Below are positions 9,754-18,732 of a stretch of DNA of 64,000 nucleotides, one piece after another. Source of the stretch: Parapedobacter koreensis (GTDB taxonomy: Bacteria; Bacteroidota; Bacteroidia; Sphingobacteriales; Sphingobacteriaceae); the NCBI RefSeq assembly GCF_900109365.1, contig NZ_FNZR01000001.1, forward strand, positions 558,001 to 622,000, written 5' to 3'. Positions within the stretch are counted from its first letter, which is position 1; every line of letters starts with the position of its first letter. The translations under genes and the position numbers were made by a program. The notes under the pieces are model-generated. The model searched no databases. It was given only the letters and a program-made list of their open reading frames with translations, and was not told where the DNA came from.

Positions 9754-10203
9754 TTATGGATAAGATACGGCTACTACTGTTGCAGCGATATTGCTAATGG
9801 TGATGTTGTAGAAGGTGTGATAGTAAACATTATTAACGGTATACGAATCATCATCATCAGATATATAAATATTGGCAAACACACTACTCGTACTGACGGA
9901 TATGTCATACGTGCCGGTGGGTAACGATACACTGGGAGCACCAGTACTGTTTGCCGGTACGACCAGATTATAGGTTTGACTGGTAGACGTATTGATGGCA
10001 GTTATATATACACCAACACTTAAGTTGCTGATGCCCCATAACGTACCGTTAGCTAAGGCTGCAGCATCCATTTTTTCATCATACGCTTTGTTTAGCGCAG
10101 TTTCGTCTGGTTTTGCCGCTGTTTGTGTTTGTGGTTCTTTTGCAACTGCGGATGTAGCAACCATAGCTCCACCCAGCATTAATAACATTAATTTTTTCAT
10201 CAC
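9754..10203 (-). CDS. Small secreted beta-rich protein upstream of susC, function unknown
   Basis: A 149-residue protein not recognised as any family. It has a clear signal peptide (MMKKLMLLMLGGAMVATSAVA), a charged linker (about 22-52), then a Ser/Thr/Tyr-rich region with alternating beta-strand pattern, a PANSTGAPSVSLPTGTYD-type turn and an acidic SDDDDS patch. No cysteines remain after cleavage and there is no lipobox, so it is probably soluble in the periplasm or outside the cell. It is the first gene of the susC/susD unit, driven from the repeat promoter at 10500-10552. It could be a substrate-binding accessory or a pilin/adhesin-like subunit; nothing in the sequence decides this. Confidence 0.7.
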   Translation of the reverse strand: MMKKLMLLMLGGAMVATSAVAKEPQTQTAAKPDETALNKAYDEKMDAAALANGTLWGISNLSVGVYITAINTSTSQTYNLVVPANSTGAPSVSLPTGTYDISVSTSSVFANIYISDDDDSYTVNNVYYHTFYNITISNIAATVVAVSYP

Positions 10204-10364
10204 AAAATAGATAATTAGTTAATAATAAATAATAATTGATTCGGTAATATTCGGGCTGATTTCCATCCCCGCGTTGTTACGCCCAAATAGCTTTTGCGTT
10301 TAAAAAAGACTATTTCGGTGACGGGCCATCATTGGTTATTATTTTCATCATCATTATTGGTTTT
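10204..10364 (-). other. 5' leader of the small secreted gene, copy 2 of duplicated leader
   Basis: 161 nt with ends like those of the susC leader (9579-9742). The centre holds a stem of AAATAG-C-TTTT pairing with AAAA-G-(A)-CTATTT, an 11-bp stem with one bulged A (about 10290-10315). The transcript from the repeat promoter at 10500-10552 would have a leader close to 300 nt, long for this organism, so RNA-level control is possible. The remaining part up to 10499 is AT-rich and shows no gene. Confidence 0.45.
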
Positions 10365-10499
10365 AAATTAAATTTTCATTCGTTCATCCTGTTCAGATAC
10401 CGTTTCATCAAGCGGCTCCGATGCGTGTCAGCGATAAACAATATTGGATCAAAAATTTATAATTGTACGCGTTGGTTACTACAGCTTCTAATATCGTTT

Positions 10500-10552
10500 C
10501 AAGATTACACGATTGCCAATAACAAATAATTAACAAAAGATTAACAACGATC
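10500..10552 (-). promoter_or_regulatory. Repeat promoter A: three 11-bp repeats plus -7 box (small secreted protein/susC/susD unit)
   Basis: Plus-strand view: CAAGATTA (10500-10507, reverse of -7 box TAATCTTG), a 12-bp spacer, then three abutting 11-bp units at 10520, 10531 and 10542, all starting TAACAA. The -7 box differs from the phylum consensus TAnnTTTG by one base, and the nearest repeat covers the -33 zone, so a bound activator probably replaces the -33 contact. It lies between the stop of the 10584-12530 gene and the small secreted gene, and is the only promoter-like signal for the susC/susD unit. It matches sites B, C, D and E. Confidence 0.75.
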
Positions 10553-10583
10553 TTAAAATAACCACAACTCACACAACAAGCTA

Positions 10584-12530
10584 TTAATCAACACTTTTAT
10601 TCCAAAAAATAAATGTACCCCGATTTGTAGATGAGACAATTTCCAGCTTGCCGTCACCGTTTAAATCCACAGCTAATAGATCCGATCCGGCACCCGAACG
10701 ATTATGCACCAACTCCGGTTCGAACCGCGCCCCGCCCGGCGCACGGGTATCACGGACCGTGCGGAAGCAATACAATACTGCCGCCCCGTTCGGATCGGGG
10801 TCGAGATGCGTATCCAGGTGCGACCAATACCGCTTTCCGGCGATGAAGTCCGATATGCCATCGCCGTCAATATCGGCGAACGTCGTACCATGCAGCTGCG
10901 AAAATGTAACGCCCCCCGCGTTGTCGGTCGAATAATCGTCCATGATCAGGTGGCGCTGGAACGTTATCTCGCCTGCTTCGTCACGTTGTTGTTCGTACCA
11001 GGCTAAACCAAAGCCATGGGCGTTGAGACTGGTTACGACATCATTGTAGCCATCGCCATTGACATCGTACACCGCCATGATGCTACCGCCCATTCCACCG
11101 CCACGATGGCCGTACCGTCCAAAAGCTACAGGATGGTATGTCCATGTGGAGTTCGCTTCAAGCTGTGCGGGCTGCTCCCACCAACCGTTGGGATTGGTGA
11201 TATCCGGTCGGCCATCACCATTGATATCCCCTACGCCAAAACCATGGGCCGTGTAATATCCTGTATCAGAAACCAAATAGGCTTTCCACGGTTTGGTGGG
11301 ATCCGCGGGGTCAAACTTCGCATATTTCAGCAAGCGGTCTCCACTGGTCCCGTATATAATTTCAGGGCGGCCATCGCCGTCAAGATCAGTAAATACCGTT
11401 ACCTCAGAATTGATGTTGCCGGGAATAACCGCGTGCATATCCCAGCGACGCGATTCACCTTTGGGATTGAGGTATAGCCTGCCAAATGGTGCAGCCGAAA
11501 ATACATCCGTCCAACCGTCGCCATTGAAATCGTACGCATATTGGCAATTCACCTCGGAAAATTGCTGGGAAGGATTGTACGTGACGCCTTGGAAAACCTC
11601 ACGATATGTCGTGTAATCCGGCCCATAGTAAATGTGGGGGCCCGCTACCACATCCATTATGCCATCCCGGTTGAAATCCGCAGCAGCCGAACTGAACGAA
11701 TAATACATATCGCTCAACTGCTGTACGGCAAACCGCGATGATGTCTGCTCCTTAGGTGTAGACCGAAGTGCCAGATCTTTATACTTAAAATCCTTATACC
11801 GCACCTCGACATCGCCTTTCACATATAATGCTATCGGCCCAAAATTCCCAAATTCCGCATCCGCTGCACCACCAGGGCCATTGCCGTCGTTGATGAATCC
11901 CCGCAAGATATTCATGTCCAACACACATTCCAATTGATTCCATTCGTTGGCCTGAAAAGCCGTTTCCGGGCGCGGAATAGGCAACACCGGTCCCAACTGC
12001 CCACCTGCATTCCGTTGGCCACCACCGCCCCCTTGACCGTTGGCTGTGTTCCGTTCATTGGGATCAGGTGGTGGAGCTACCCGCATCATGCCACCAGCAC
12101 GCCGTAAAAGCGTACGGCTCTTCTCCCTGCCTTGCGCATCTATCTCCACCCCGTATGCAGCAGCTTCGTCCGTTTTCAACGACACCAGCACTCCCTTCAT
12201 ACCCGATTCGGTTTGCTCTGCACGGAATAGCACACCCGCTTCTCCATCGCCGTTAATCTTGACCAATGTATTGATGGTCACATCCTGAAACGATCGGTCG
12301 AGCATCAACCAACCTACGGCCGATGTATCGTGCCCCTTGCCTACCAGCTCACCATCCACGGCCTGCCATTCGGCCGTTCCCAAGGCGTTCCAACCCGTCA
12401 AACTGGAGCCCTTAAACTGGTAATCGGGCACAAAACTAAGCCCCCGTCCATTGGTTTCACCCGCCATCTGTCCCCAGGATAGCTGGATAGCACAAACCAT
12501 GGTTATTACGATGTTAAGCATCCTTTTCAT
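10584..12530 (-). CDS. DUF1080 (3-keto-glycoside hydrolase-like) domain plus FG-GAP/VCBS repeat protein
   Basis: Secreted protein (signal ending LSWGQ). Residues about 30-245 form a concanavalin-like DUF1080 domain (SLTGWNALG, LVGKG, YKDFKYKDLALR at its end); members of this family cleave or bind 3-keto-glycosides. Residues about 260-648 form an FG-GAP/VCBS beta-propeller with repeated calcium loops such as DFNRDGIMDV, DFNGDGWTDV, DLDGDGRPEI, DINGDGRPDI, DVNGDGYNDV, DIDGDGISDF and DLNGDGKLEI, seven blades. A Gly/Asn/Gln-rich stretch at about 160-175 lies inside the first domain. It is the last gene of operon B, 9 bp after the TIM-barrel gene. Whether the DUF1080 part is catalytic or only binding is not known. 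Confidence 0.8.
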   Translation of the reverse strand: MKRMLNIVITMVCAIQLSWGQMAGETNGRGLSFVPDYQFKGSSLTGWNALGTAEWQAVDGELVGKGHDTSAVGWLMLDRSFQDVTINTLVKINGDGEAGVLFRAEQTESGMKGVLVSLKTDEAAAYGVEIDAQGREKSRTLLRRAGGMMRVAPPPDPNERNTANGQGGGGGQRNAGGQLGPVLPIPRPETAFQANEWNQLECVLDMNILRGFINDGNGPGGAADAEFGNFGPIALYVKGDVEVRYKDFKYKDLALRSTPKEQTSSRFAVQQLSDMYYSFSSAAADFNRDGIMDVVAGPHIYYGPDYTTYREVFQGVTYNPSQQFSEVNCQYAYDFNGDGWTDVFSAAPFGRLYLNPKGESRRWDMHAVIPGNINSEVTVFTDLDGDGRPEIIYGTSGDRLLKYAKFDPADPTKPWKAYLVSDTGYYTAHGFGVGDINGDGRPDITNPNGWWEQPAQLEANSTWTYHPVAFGRYGHRGGGMGGSIMAVYDVNGDGYNDVVTSLNAHGFGLAWYEQQRDEAGEITFQRHLIMDDYSTDNAGGVTFSQLHGTTFADIDGDGISDFIAGKRYWSHLDTHLDPDPNGAAVLYCFRTVRDTRAPGGARFEPELVHNRSGAGSDLLAVDLNGDGKLEIVSSTNRGTFIFWNKSVD

Positions 12531-12539
12531 TAGGAAATA

Positions 12540-13454
12540 TTATTTTATATTGTTTTTTACGTGTTCGATACCCCATTTGGCTACTTCATCGTAGTCAATA
12601 TCCTGGAATTTGCCACTCCATTGGGCAATCATATACGTGCCTTTAAATCCAGCCTGCTCAGCCAGTTGGATACATTTGTCAAAATCATACGAGACGTGAT
12701 CCATTCGGTCATTAAAATCCACCATTTTAGCGGAAACAATATGAGCATAAGGCAATATCTTAGCCAGGGATTCCATCATGACTTCCGTGGTATACTGGGG
12801 AATATAATTGCCAAAGTCCGGCTCCGTATATACCCCCGACCCCTTGACGATTTGCACATGTTTATCGGCGTCCATCTCTATTCCGAAGTGGTTGGCCGTA
12901 ATGATGGTCAGGTTTTTACGTTTAGCATAACCATTCAGTTCCTTCAACGATTCGATGCTTTTTGCTACCGAACCTTTGGGCGAACCGGGATTGATCCGCA
13001 CACACTCCGCACCAAGAAAAGAAGCTGCATCTATCCAGGCTTTTACATCCGTGATGCTCTGCTGCCGTTCGCCTTCATCGGTAGCAGCCAAATTATAAGC
13101 AATCCGATCTATCTGCACATTAAGCAACGTGGTCTTAGCAGATTTGATTTTATCACGTAGCCTGGCCAAGTAGTCGGGCTCCAATGACTCAAAATGTTCG
13201 TTCCAAAACTCTATTTTGCTTATACCGAATTTATCGCGATGGTATTCGGGCACATCCAGCAAGGTCAGTTCGTTCTTAATCGTATCCCATTCCTTGGGCT
13301 TGGTACGTTCAAAACGATACCGAAACAGCAGCGTGCCGAGCGCAATGCGTTCCATCTTGTCGTTGGGCAATTGGATCTTGCCCAAGGCAGGTGCCACCCA
13401 TGCGGATAATACGATTCCACCAGTTTTGAAAATAAATGTTTTTCTATCCATCAT
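12540..13454 (-). CDS. Exported sugar phosphate isomerase/epimerase-like TIM barrel protein
   Basis: AP-endonuclease-2/xylose-isomerase-like TIM barrel preceded by a hydrophobic leader (FIFKTGGIVLSAWVAPALG), so probably acting outside the cytoplasm. Blocks such as CVRINPGSP, LTIITANHFGIEMD and GFKGTYMIAQWSG match the barrel strands carrying metal ligands in this superfamily. It sits 32 bp after the PQQ enzyme gene and 9 bp before the DUF1080/FG-GAP gene. Such proteins act in 3-keto-sugar pathways as epimerases, isomerases or lyases, which would suit this context; the exact reaction is not predictable. Confidence 0.75.
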   Translation of the reverse strand: MMDRKTFIFKTGGIVLSAWVAPALGKIQLPNDKMERIALGTLLFRYRFERTKPKEWDTIKNELTLLDVPEYHRDKFGISKIEFWNEHFESLEPDYLARLRDKIKSAKTTLLNVQIDRIAYNLAATDEGERQQSITDVKAWIDAASFLGAECVRINPGSPKGSVAKSIESLKELNGYAKRKNLTIITANHFGIEMDADKHVQIVKGSGVYTEPDFGNYIPQYTTEVMMESLAKILPYAHIVSAKMVDFNDRMDHVSYDFDKCIQLAEQAGFKGTYMIAQWSGKFQDIDYDEVAKWGIEHVKNNIK

Positions 13455-13486
13455 TCATGTATTGATTCCGTATTCCCCTTCCTAAC

Positions 13487-15757
13487 TCAATTACCTTTTT
13501 TGGGCAACGCATAGACGATATACCCTTTAGGCACACCAGCTTCATCTTTCGATTTATCTTTCAGGCTACCGACGGAGCATACCACCAGATATTGTTTACC
13601 GTCCACTTCGTACATGGCGGGAAGGCCGCCTGGATTGTTCCTGCCCAAGTCAGTAGACCATAATATACGCCCATCATCCGTATCGTAAGCATATACTCGA
13701 CCGTCCAAGCAAGTGGAAAAAAGCAAGCCTGTTGAGGTGACAACCATTCCCTTGCCCTGCGAACCGTTGGGCATGCTCAAGTCGCTACTGCCGGGTATGC
13801 TGTCATCGTTTCCAAGGGGTATCTTCCATTTGATCTTGCCTTCGTTTAAGTCATAGGCAACGATAAGCGACCAAGGAGGCGTGAGCAGGTTTGGTACCCC
13901 CAGGCCCCAGTTATTGGTTTCGACATATTCAACCCTTGGCCCGGTGTATTCGCTGGGATAGTCGGACATACGCCCGCCTAATGATGGTAAATCAACGGGG
14001 ACACCGCCTGATGCAACTACGGGGCCCTCCGGCAGGTCTGCTTCGCCCCCCTGGTTTCCGGGGCCACGTTGCGCTTCGGGAGTCAGGTATGCATAGATAT
14101 CAGCAATCTCCGTTTCCGTCAGGTGTGGGAAACCGGGCATCCGCCCTTTGCCAACGGCCATGATGCCTTTAAAGGCTTCCGTGTTCACGCGTGTGCTTAA
14201 GTTCACCAGTGTTGTTCCCAATCCATTGATGCCCGCCCGGTTTTCGCCATGGCATGTTTGGCAATGCTGTGCATACAACACCTTTCCTTGCGCCAATCTT
14301 TCAGGAGAAACAACCGGATTGCGCCCGCCACCAAAACCACCGGCACTCCGCGGCGGAGCAGGTTCGCGTTTTTTAAGGCTGTAAAAATCGGCCAGCTCCT
14401 GTGTCTGCACATACACAATGCCCTTTTGAGGATCTGCTGCGGTATTGCCGAAGTTCGCTCCGCCCACTGCGCCCGGATTGGTCACGATTTCATAACTGGC
14501 CGAAAGCGGTTGGAACAAGCCATTCTTTGCCGCAGCCACGCGTGCTGTCCATTTTGTTTTATCTTCTTGAGAAAAATAGGGATTGATGTCATCGACGGTC
14601 ACGATTTGCCGATTGAATGGCGGCACAACGGTCGGAAATGGCTGCGTAGGCCAAGCCTGTTCATCGGGCATATCGCTGGCTGGTACGGGCCGTTCTTCTA
14701 TCGGCCATAACGGTTCGCCGCTAACCCGATCAAATACGAAAAGAAAGCCGTGTTTGGAAGCAATGGCCACTGCATCTATTTTTTTTCCATCGTGGTTGAC
14801 GGTAATTAACTGCGGAGCCGCTGTCAGGTCATAATCCCAGATATCATGATGGACGGTCTGGAAATGCCACAGCCGTTTGCCCGTTCGTGCGTCCAATGCC
14901 AAAATACAATTACCAAATAAGTTGCTCCCCGGCCTATCTGCGCCATCGTAGTCATATGTCGGGGAGCCGATGGGAAAATAGGCAATGCCGCGATCCGCAT
15001 CGACAGAAATTTCACCCCACGTATTGGTACCGCCCACATATTTATAAGCTTCCTCAGGCCAGGTATCATAGCCGTATTCACCGGGATGCGGAATGGTATG
15101 GAACACCCAGACCAACTCACCGGTGATGACATTATAAGCGCGGAGGTGGCCGGGACCTGAAAACAGGTTTTCGCCGGGAGCAGACCCCAGCAGAATCAAA
15201 TCCTCAAATACCTTCCCCGGAGTGGTCGATGTCGCTCGACCAAATGTAGCCGGGTCGCGATCCAACCCCTGCTTAAGGTCTACATACCCGCCATTGCCAA
15301 AAGTCGTAATGGATTTGCCCGTATTGGCATCAATTGCTTGCAAGGTATTATTGAGGCAAATCAACAGCCGCTTTTCTTTCTTATCCTTGCTTTGCCAAAA
15401 ATTAACGCCCCGTTGGATAATTCCCCGCAAATTGGCATGTATCCACAGTTCCTTTCCCGTGACAGCGTCGATGGCAACCAACGAATTATTTTTGGCCAGC
15501 ACATACATCACACCGTCCACAATGACCGGGTTGAACCGATAATTTACATTGTCATCGGTGGGGTATACAAAAGCGACTTCCAATTGATCGACATTATCTT
15601 TGGTAAACTCTTGGTAGTCGACATATTTCGAGTGGTCAGGCCCACCCCCATAGTCATTCCATTCCTTATACCGTGTATTGTCATTCGAGCATCCACAGCA
15701 TATCATAGCAAACAAAAAGGTTGAAAAAACCGTAATCCTAAACATGATTATCTTCAA
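13487..15757 (-). CDS. PQQ-type quinoprotein dehydrogenase with internal cytochrome c domain, lipoprotein (operon B)
   Basis: Eight-bladed PQQ beta-propeller resembling membrane glucose dehydrogenase and related quinoproteins, with a lipobox (CCGCSND). Family blocks include ITGELVWVFHTIPHPGEYGYDTWP, PGSNLFGNCILALDARTG and TVHHDIWDYDL. A mono-haem cytochrome c domain is inserted late in the propeller: C499-Q-T-C502-H503, with PGFPHLTETEIADIYAYL as its C-terminal helix and a Met in GRMPGF as likely axial ligand. Predicted role: oxidation of a sugar or alcohol in the periplasm with electrons passed to the respiratory chain. First gene of operon B, preceded by repeat promoter B. No PQQ synthesis gene is in the window. 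Met5 is an alternative start. Confidence 0.85.
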   Translation of the reverse strand: MKIIMFRITVFSTFLFAMICCGCSNDNTRYKEWNDYGGGPDHSKYVDYQEFTKDNVDQLEVAFVYPTDDNVNYRFNPVIVDGVMYVLAKNNSLVAIDAVTGKELWIHANLRGIIQRGVNFWQSKDKKEKRLLICLNNTLQAIDANTGKSITTFGNGGYVDLKQGLDRDPATFGRATSTTPGKVFEDLILLGSAPGENLFSGPGHLRAYNVITGELVWVFHTIPHPGEYGYDTWPEEAYKYVGGTNTWGEISVDADRGIAYFPIGSPTYDYDGADRPGSNLFGNCILALDARTGKRLWHFQTVHHDIWDYDLTAAPQLITVNHDGKKIDAVAIASKHGFLFVFDRVSGEPLWPIEERPVPASDMPDEQAWPTQPFPTVVPPFNRQIVTVDDINPYFSQEDKTKWTARVAAAKNGLFQPLSASYEIVTNPGAVGGANFGNTAADPQKGIVYVQTQELADFYSLKKREPAPPRSAGGFGGGRNPVVSPERLAQGKVLYAQHCQTCHGENRAGINGLGTTLVNLSTRVNTEAFKGIMAVGKGRMPGFPHLTETEIADIYAYLTPEAQRGPGNQGGEADLPEGPVVASGGVPVDLPSLGGRMSDYPSEYTGPRVEYVETNNWGLGVPNLLTPPWSLIVAYDLNEGKIKWKIPLGNDDSIPGSSDLSMPNGSQGKGMVVTSTGLLFSTCLDGRVYAYDTDDGRILWSTDLGRNNPGGLPAMYEVDGKQYLVVCSVGSLKDKSKDEAGVPKGYIVYALPKKGN

Positions 15758-15888
15758 TAGTTATAATTGGTTTATAGGCTTCCCCTTGTTAAATCGATTT
15801 AGTCAAGCCAATCTACTAACGCTATCAAGACACTCGTGCTTTATTAGAGAATCAAAATTTATACAATTGGTCGCTCAAAATTCGATGT

Positions 15889-15941
15889 CAAGATTAAGCT
15901 GGAAGGCATAATAAAGCATTAACAAAGCATTAACAACGTTG
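15889..15941 (-). promoter_or_regulatory. Repeat promoter B: three 11-bp repeats plus -7 box (operon B)
   Basis: Plus-strand view: CAAGATTA (15889-15896, reverse of TAATCTTG, identical to site A), a 12-bp spacer, then units at 15909 (TAATAAAGCAT), 15920 (TAACAAAGCAT) and 15931 (TAACAACGTTG). This is the cleanest copy. The predicted leader to the start at 15757 is about 130 nt. The rest of the region between 15758 and 16025 has no gene. Confidence 0.8.
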
Positions 15942-16025
15942 AATTGATAGTCAGCATAAACACAAAAAACTCATTACCAACAGCATAAATAACAATTCAA
16001 TCAACGTAACTTTGTTGTTAACCTG

Positions 16026-17264
16026 TTAGGTTCGCTTCACGACGATTACCGTCAGGATGGCTGAAGATAGCAGGGCGACCGACATCAAGATATAAGATGC
16101 CCCAAAACCACCGGTAGCGCCATTCAGATAGCCCACGATATACGCACCACCAAAAGAGCCTAATGCACCCATGCTGTTTATTAATCCTAACGCGCCGCCT
16201 GCTACATTTCGTGGTAAAATTTCTGTGATTACAGCAAAGAAAGGCCCATAGGGTGCATACATTGCACCTCCTGCGACCACCAGCAAGGTGAAGGACAGCC
16301 AAAAATTGCTCGTTCCAAGCAGGTATGAGCCGTAAAATGCCACAGCACCAATGAGCAGGAACGGCCAAATGAAAATTTTCCGGTTTAGTGTTTTATCCGA
16401 ATAATGAGAGGCGGCCAGCATGGCGATAATCGCCAGGATATAAGGTACCGCCGACAACCATCCGGTAGTCACGATATCCATGTTGGGTGCCGCTTTGATA
16501 ATGGAAGGAAGCCACATGACAAAGCCATATAGGCCAAGGCTCCAAAGCAGGTACTGCAAACACAGTAAAATCACTGACTTTGAACGAAACGCCTCTGCAT
16601 AATTTTTTACCGCTTTGATGCCTTGCTGTTCTTCCCTTAGTTGTTTTTCCACGGCGTCTTTCTCCATTTCGGTCAACCAAGTAGCGTCTTTGGGCTTCTC
16701 ATCAATCATCTTCCACCAAATCAATGCCCACACGAGGGCGGGAAGGCCTTGGAGGATAAACATCCAACGCCAGCCTAGTGAGTCAACCAGGTAACCCGAC
16801 AACACCGACATCCAAAGTACAGTTGCCGGATTGCCCAATATCAAAAAGGTATTCGCCCGGGAACGTTCCTGTTTGGTAAACCACTGGCTCAATAGGATCA
16901 GCATGGCAGGCATCACTGCACTTTCCACCACGCCCAACATAAACCGGATAAAAATCAATGCGGATACATTATTGACCATTCCGGTGGCCGTTGCAAAGCC
17001 CCCCCATAATATCAACGACCAGAAAATGAGTTTCTTTGCACTTTTATGCGCGGCATAATGGGCACCCGGGATTTGAAAGAAAAAATAGCCCAGAAAAAAA
17101 AGTGAGCCCAAGAGGGAGGACATCCCCGGCGTGATGTTCAGATCGTCGGCCATGCCGCCTGCAGCGGCAAAGCCGAAATTGGCCCGGTCGAGATACGCCA
17201 AGCTATAGGTAATGAAAACAATCGGTATAATGCGATACCACCTTGATTGCGCTAAGCTACTCAT
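16026..17264 (-). CDS. MFS transporter, anion:cation symporter (sugar-acid) family
   Basis: Twelve-helix major facilitator protein of 412 residues. The N-terminal block YSLAYLDRANFGFA matches the ACS family signature (DRxN in helix 1) of glucarate, galactonate, hexuronate and phthalate transporters, and FIRFMLGVVESAVMPAMLILLSQWF matches helix 4. These carriers import sugar acids with protons across the inner membrane. Last gene of operon C, 12 bp after the SnoaL-like gene, so it likely imports the product of the exported dehydratase and PQQ enzyme of the same operon, for example a 2-keto-3-deoxy acid. The true substrate is inferred. Confidence 0.85.
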   Translation of the reverse strand: MSSLAQSRWYRIIPIVFITYSLAYLDRANFGFAAAGGMADDLNITPGMSSLLGSLFFLGYFFFQIPGAHYAAHKSAKKLIFWSLILWGGFATATGMVNNVSALIFIRFMLGVVESAVMPAMLILLSQWFTKQERSRANTFLILGNPATVLWMSVLSGYLVDSLGWRWMFILQGLPALVWALIWWKMIDEKPKDATWLTEMEKDAVEKQLREEQQGIKAVKNYAEAFRSKSVILLCLQYLLWSLGLYGFVMWLPSIIKAAPNMDIVTTGWLSAVPYILAIIAMLAASHYSDKTLNRKIFIWPFLLIGAVAFYGSYLLGTSNFWLSFTLLVVAGGAMYAPYGPFFAVITEILPRNVAGGALGLINSMGALGSFGGAYIVGYLNGATGGFGASYILMSVALLSSAILTVIVVKRT

Positions 17265-17276
17265 CCGTGTCTCTTT

Positions 17277-17726
17277 TTAAATCTTGACCGCCTGACGGGC
17301 TACCAACCGCAATTTGCCTTCTTTTTGGATCCATACCTGCAATACTTTCAGGTTGGTTGTCCCCGGTTCTTTTCCCTCATCGGCGGTATGGCCGAATAGT
17401 TCGTGCCTGACAATAGCGGTATTGCCTATTACATTAATCGTCTGTGCCGAAAACTCCAGGCTTGTAAATTTAAACTTGCCGCTTACCATGGAAGCAATAC
17501 AGGTGGCTTGGTCTTCAATCAAGCCGTTGGAGTGCCCGTACGTCAAGGATTCGTCTAATAGTTCTTCAAATACTTCCTGGTTTGGATTCAGCATCACTTC
17601 CCGGAAGGATGCCACGGCCGCAGCCACTGTAGCCTCTGTTGGGCCGCTCTCATTGGTTTTATCCGTCTGCTGGTTACAACTGGTAGTTATCACTACGGCT
17701 GTCAATACGATTAATGCTTTTTTCAT
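17277..17726 (-). CDS. SnoaL/DUF4440-like (NTF2 fold) lipoprotein
   Basis: Lipoprotein (signal ending ITTSCNQ) followed by one NTF2-like cone (about residues 30-149). Features typical of DUF4440 proteins are SFREVMLNPNQEVFEELLDESLTYGHSNG and the final strands LKVLQVWIQKEGKLRLVARQAV. The family includes small isomerases, dehydratases and non-enzymatic binding proteins. It lies 24 bp after the mutarotase-like gene and 12 bp before the MFS gene in operon C, so a role on the same sugar acid, such as a lactone or keto form, is possible but not shown. Confidence 0.75.
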   Translation of the reverse strand: MKKALIVLTAVVITTSCNQQTDKTNESGPTEATVAAAVASFREVMLNPNQEVFEELLDESLTYGHSNGLIEDQATCIASMVSGKFKFTSLEFSAQTINVIGNTAIVRHELFGHTADEGKEPGTTNLKVLQVWIQKEGKLRLVARQAVKI

Positions 17727-17750
17727 AATGCTATAGATTTAAATTTATAA

Positions 17751-18716
17751 TTAATGATGGTATTCGTATGTTATTGTCCAGCCGAATGTTTGTCCGGGTT
17801 CAACCCGCACATCAATATAAGGTTCTGGGCAAACGGTTGTTGGAGACGACCAGAAAACCATTTTGGCAATGGGCTTGTCTCCACTTATTTTCACGCTGGC
17901 ACCACTTTTGGTATTTTGCACTTCAAGCGCATAGTCAACTAATCGCCCGTCAGCCAAATCAGGAAAGTAGGCTTGTTCGCCTTGTTGCAATTCCCTTAAA
18001 AAAACAATTTCATTGCCTTCCAGACCAACAACGTCCCCCAATCCTTTGGCTCCTTGCGGAGACAAGGTGTCTCCCGGAATCTTTACGCGGTAACCCGGTC
18101 CCGTGTGCTCGTTGTCGATCACGAAGAAATTATGGTTATAGACCCGTGTTTCAATCACCTCGTCACCGGTGTTTTTCAACGTATGTGTCAATACCATTCT
18201 GGCTTCCCCGGTTGGTAGGCTGACGATTTTGCTGTATACATAGGGGTAGTCCGAGTTTTTAAGTACGTGCGTAAACGACACTTGCTGTTCACCGGTTTCG
18301 ACATGCCATTCCCCCGGGTCTGCCAGGGTATACCGTCTGTGGAAAAGATAAGCTCTTTCATCTGGCCGCACCAAGTTTCCCACGCCAATCTTGACAAATT
18401 GATCGCCGGCCTGCGCTTGTTCAAATCCCAGGGGCTCAAACTCCTCGACTGGGCCGACAATGCCATCGTGTCCCAACGGGTCATGTGTGGCAAACCACTC
18501 GCCATGGTATTGGTGCCCGGCATATTCAAGCACTGGAATTACCCCCGACCAATCAAACCTTGTCCCCCTGTAGTACCCTTCATTTGGATCGGGTAAATAA
18601 AGTGTTGCCGTTACCAGTCCGTTGGTTATTTCAACGTGCGGAAAAGGGCGATCGTCCGGATTTGCAACCACAGGCAGTGCCCCTATCATCAACGCTAACA
18701 AGCCAGGTATCTTCAT
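17751..18716 (-). CDS. Secreted mutarotase-like beta-sandwich protein
   Basis: 321-residue exported protein (MKIPGLLALMIGALPVVANP). The mature part is rich in beta strands, with YYRGTRFDWSGVIP and a later HNFFVIDNEHTGPGY block. This pattern belongs to galactose-mutarotase/aldose-epimerase-like proteins often annotated only as hypothetical. H222 and E229-type residues in the second block could be catalytic, but I cannot confirm this. The start at 18716 was chosen over an upstream in-frame one at 18797 because it begins the signal peptide and avoids overlap with the preceding gene (stop at 18733). As a mutarotase it would supply the correct anomer to the PQQ enzyme encoded just upstream. Confidence 0.6.
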   Translation of the reverse strand: MKIPGLLALMIGALPVVANPDDRPFPHVEITNGLVTATLYLPDPNEGYYRGTRFDWSGVIPVLEYAGHQYHGEWFATHDPLGHDGIVGPVEEFEPLGFEQAQAGDQFVKIGVGNLVRPDERAYLFHRRYTLADPGEWHVETGEQQVSFTHVLKNSDYPYVYSKIVSLPTGEARMVLTHTLKNTGDEVIETRVYNHNFFVIDNEHTGPGYRVKIPGDTLSPQGAKGLGDVVGLEGNEIVFLRELQQGEQAYFPDLADGRLVDYALEVQNTKSGASVKISGDKPIAKMVFWSSPTTVCPEPYIDVRVEPGQTFGWTITYEYHH

Positions 18717-18732
18717 CAGGATAAAGATGCAA

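Noticed and set aside
16007-16016. TAACTTTG on the plus strand as a promoter
   Set aside because: It would drive transcription antisense into the MFS gene with no gene to serve; probably chance.
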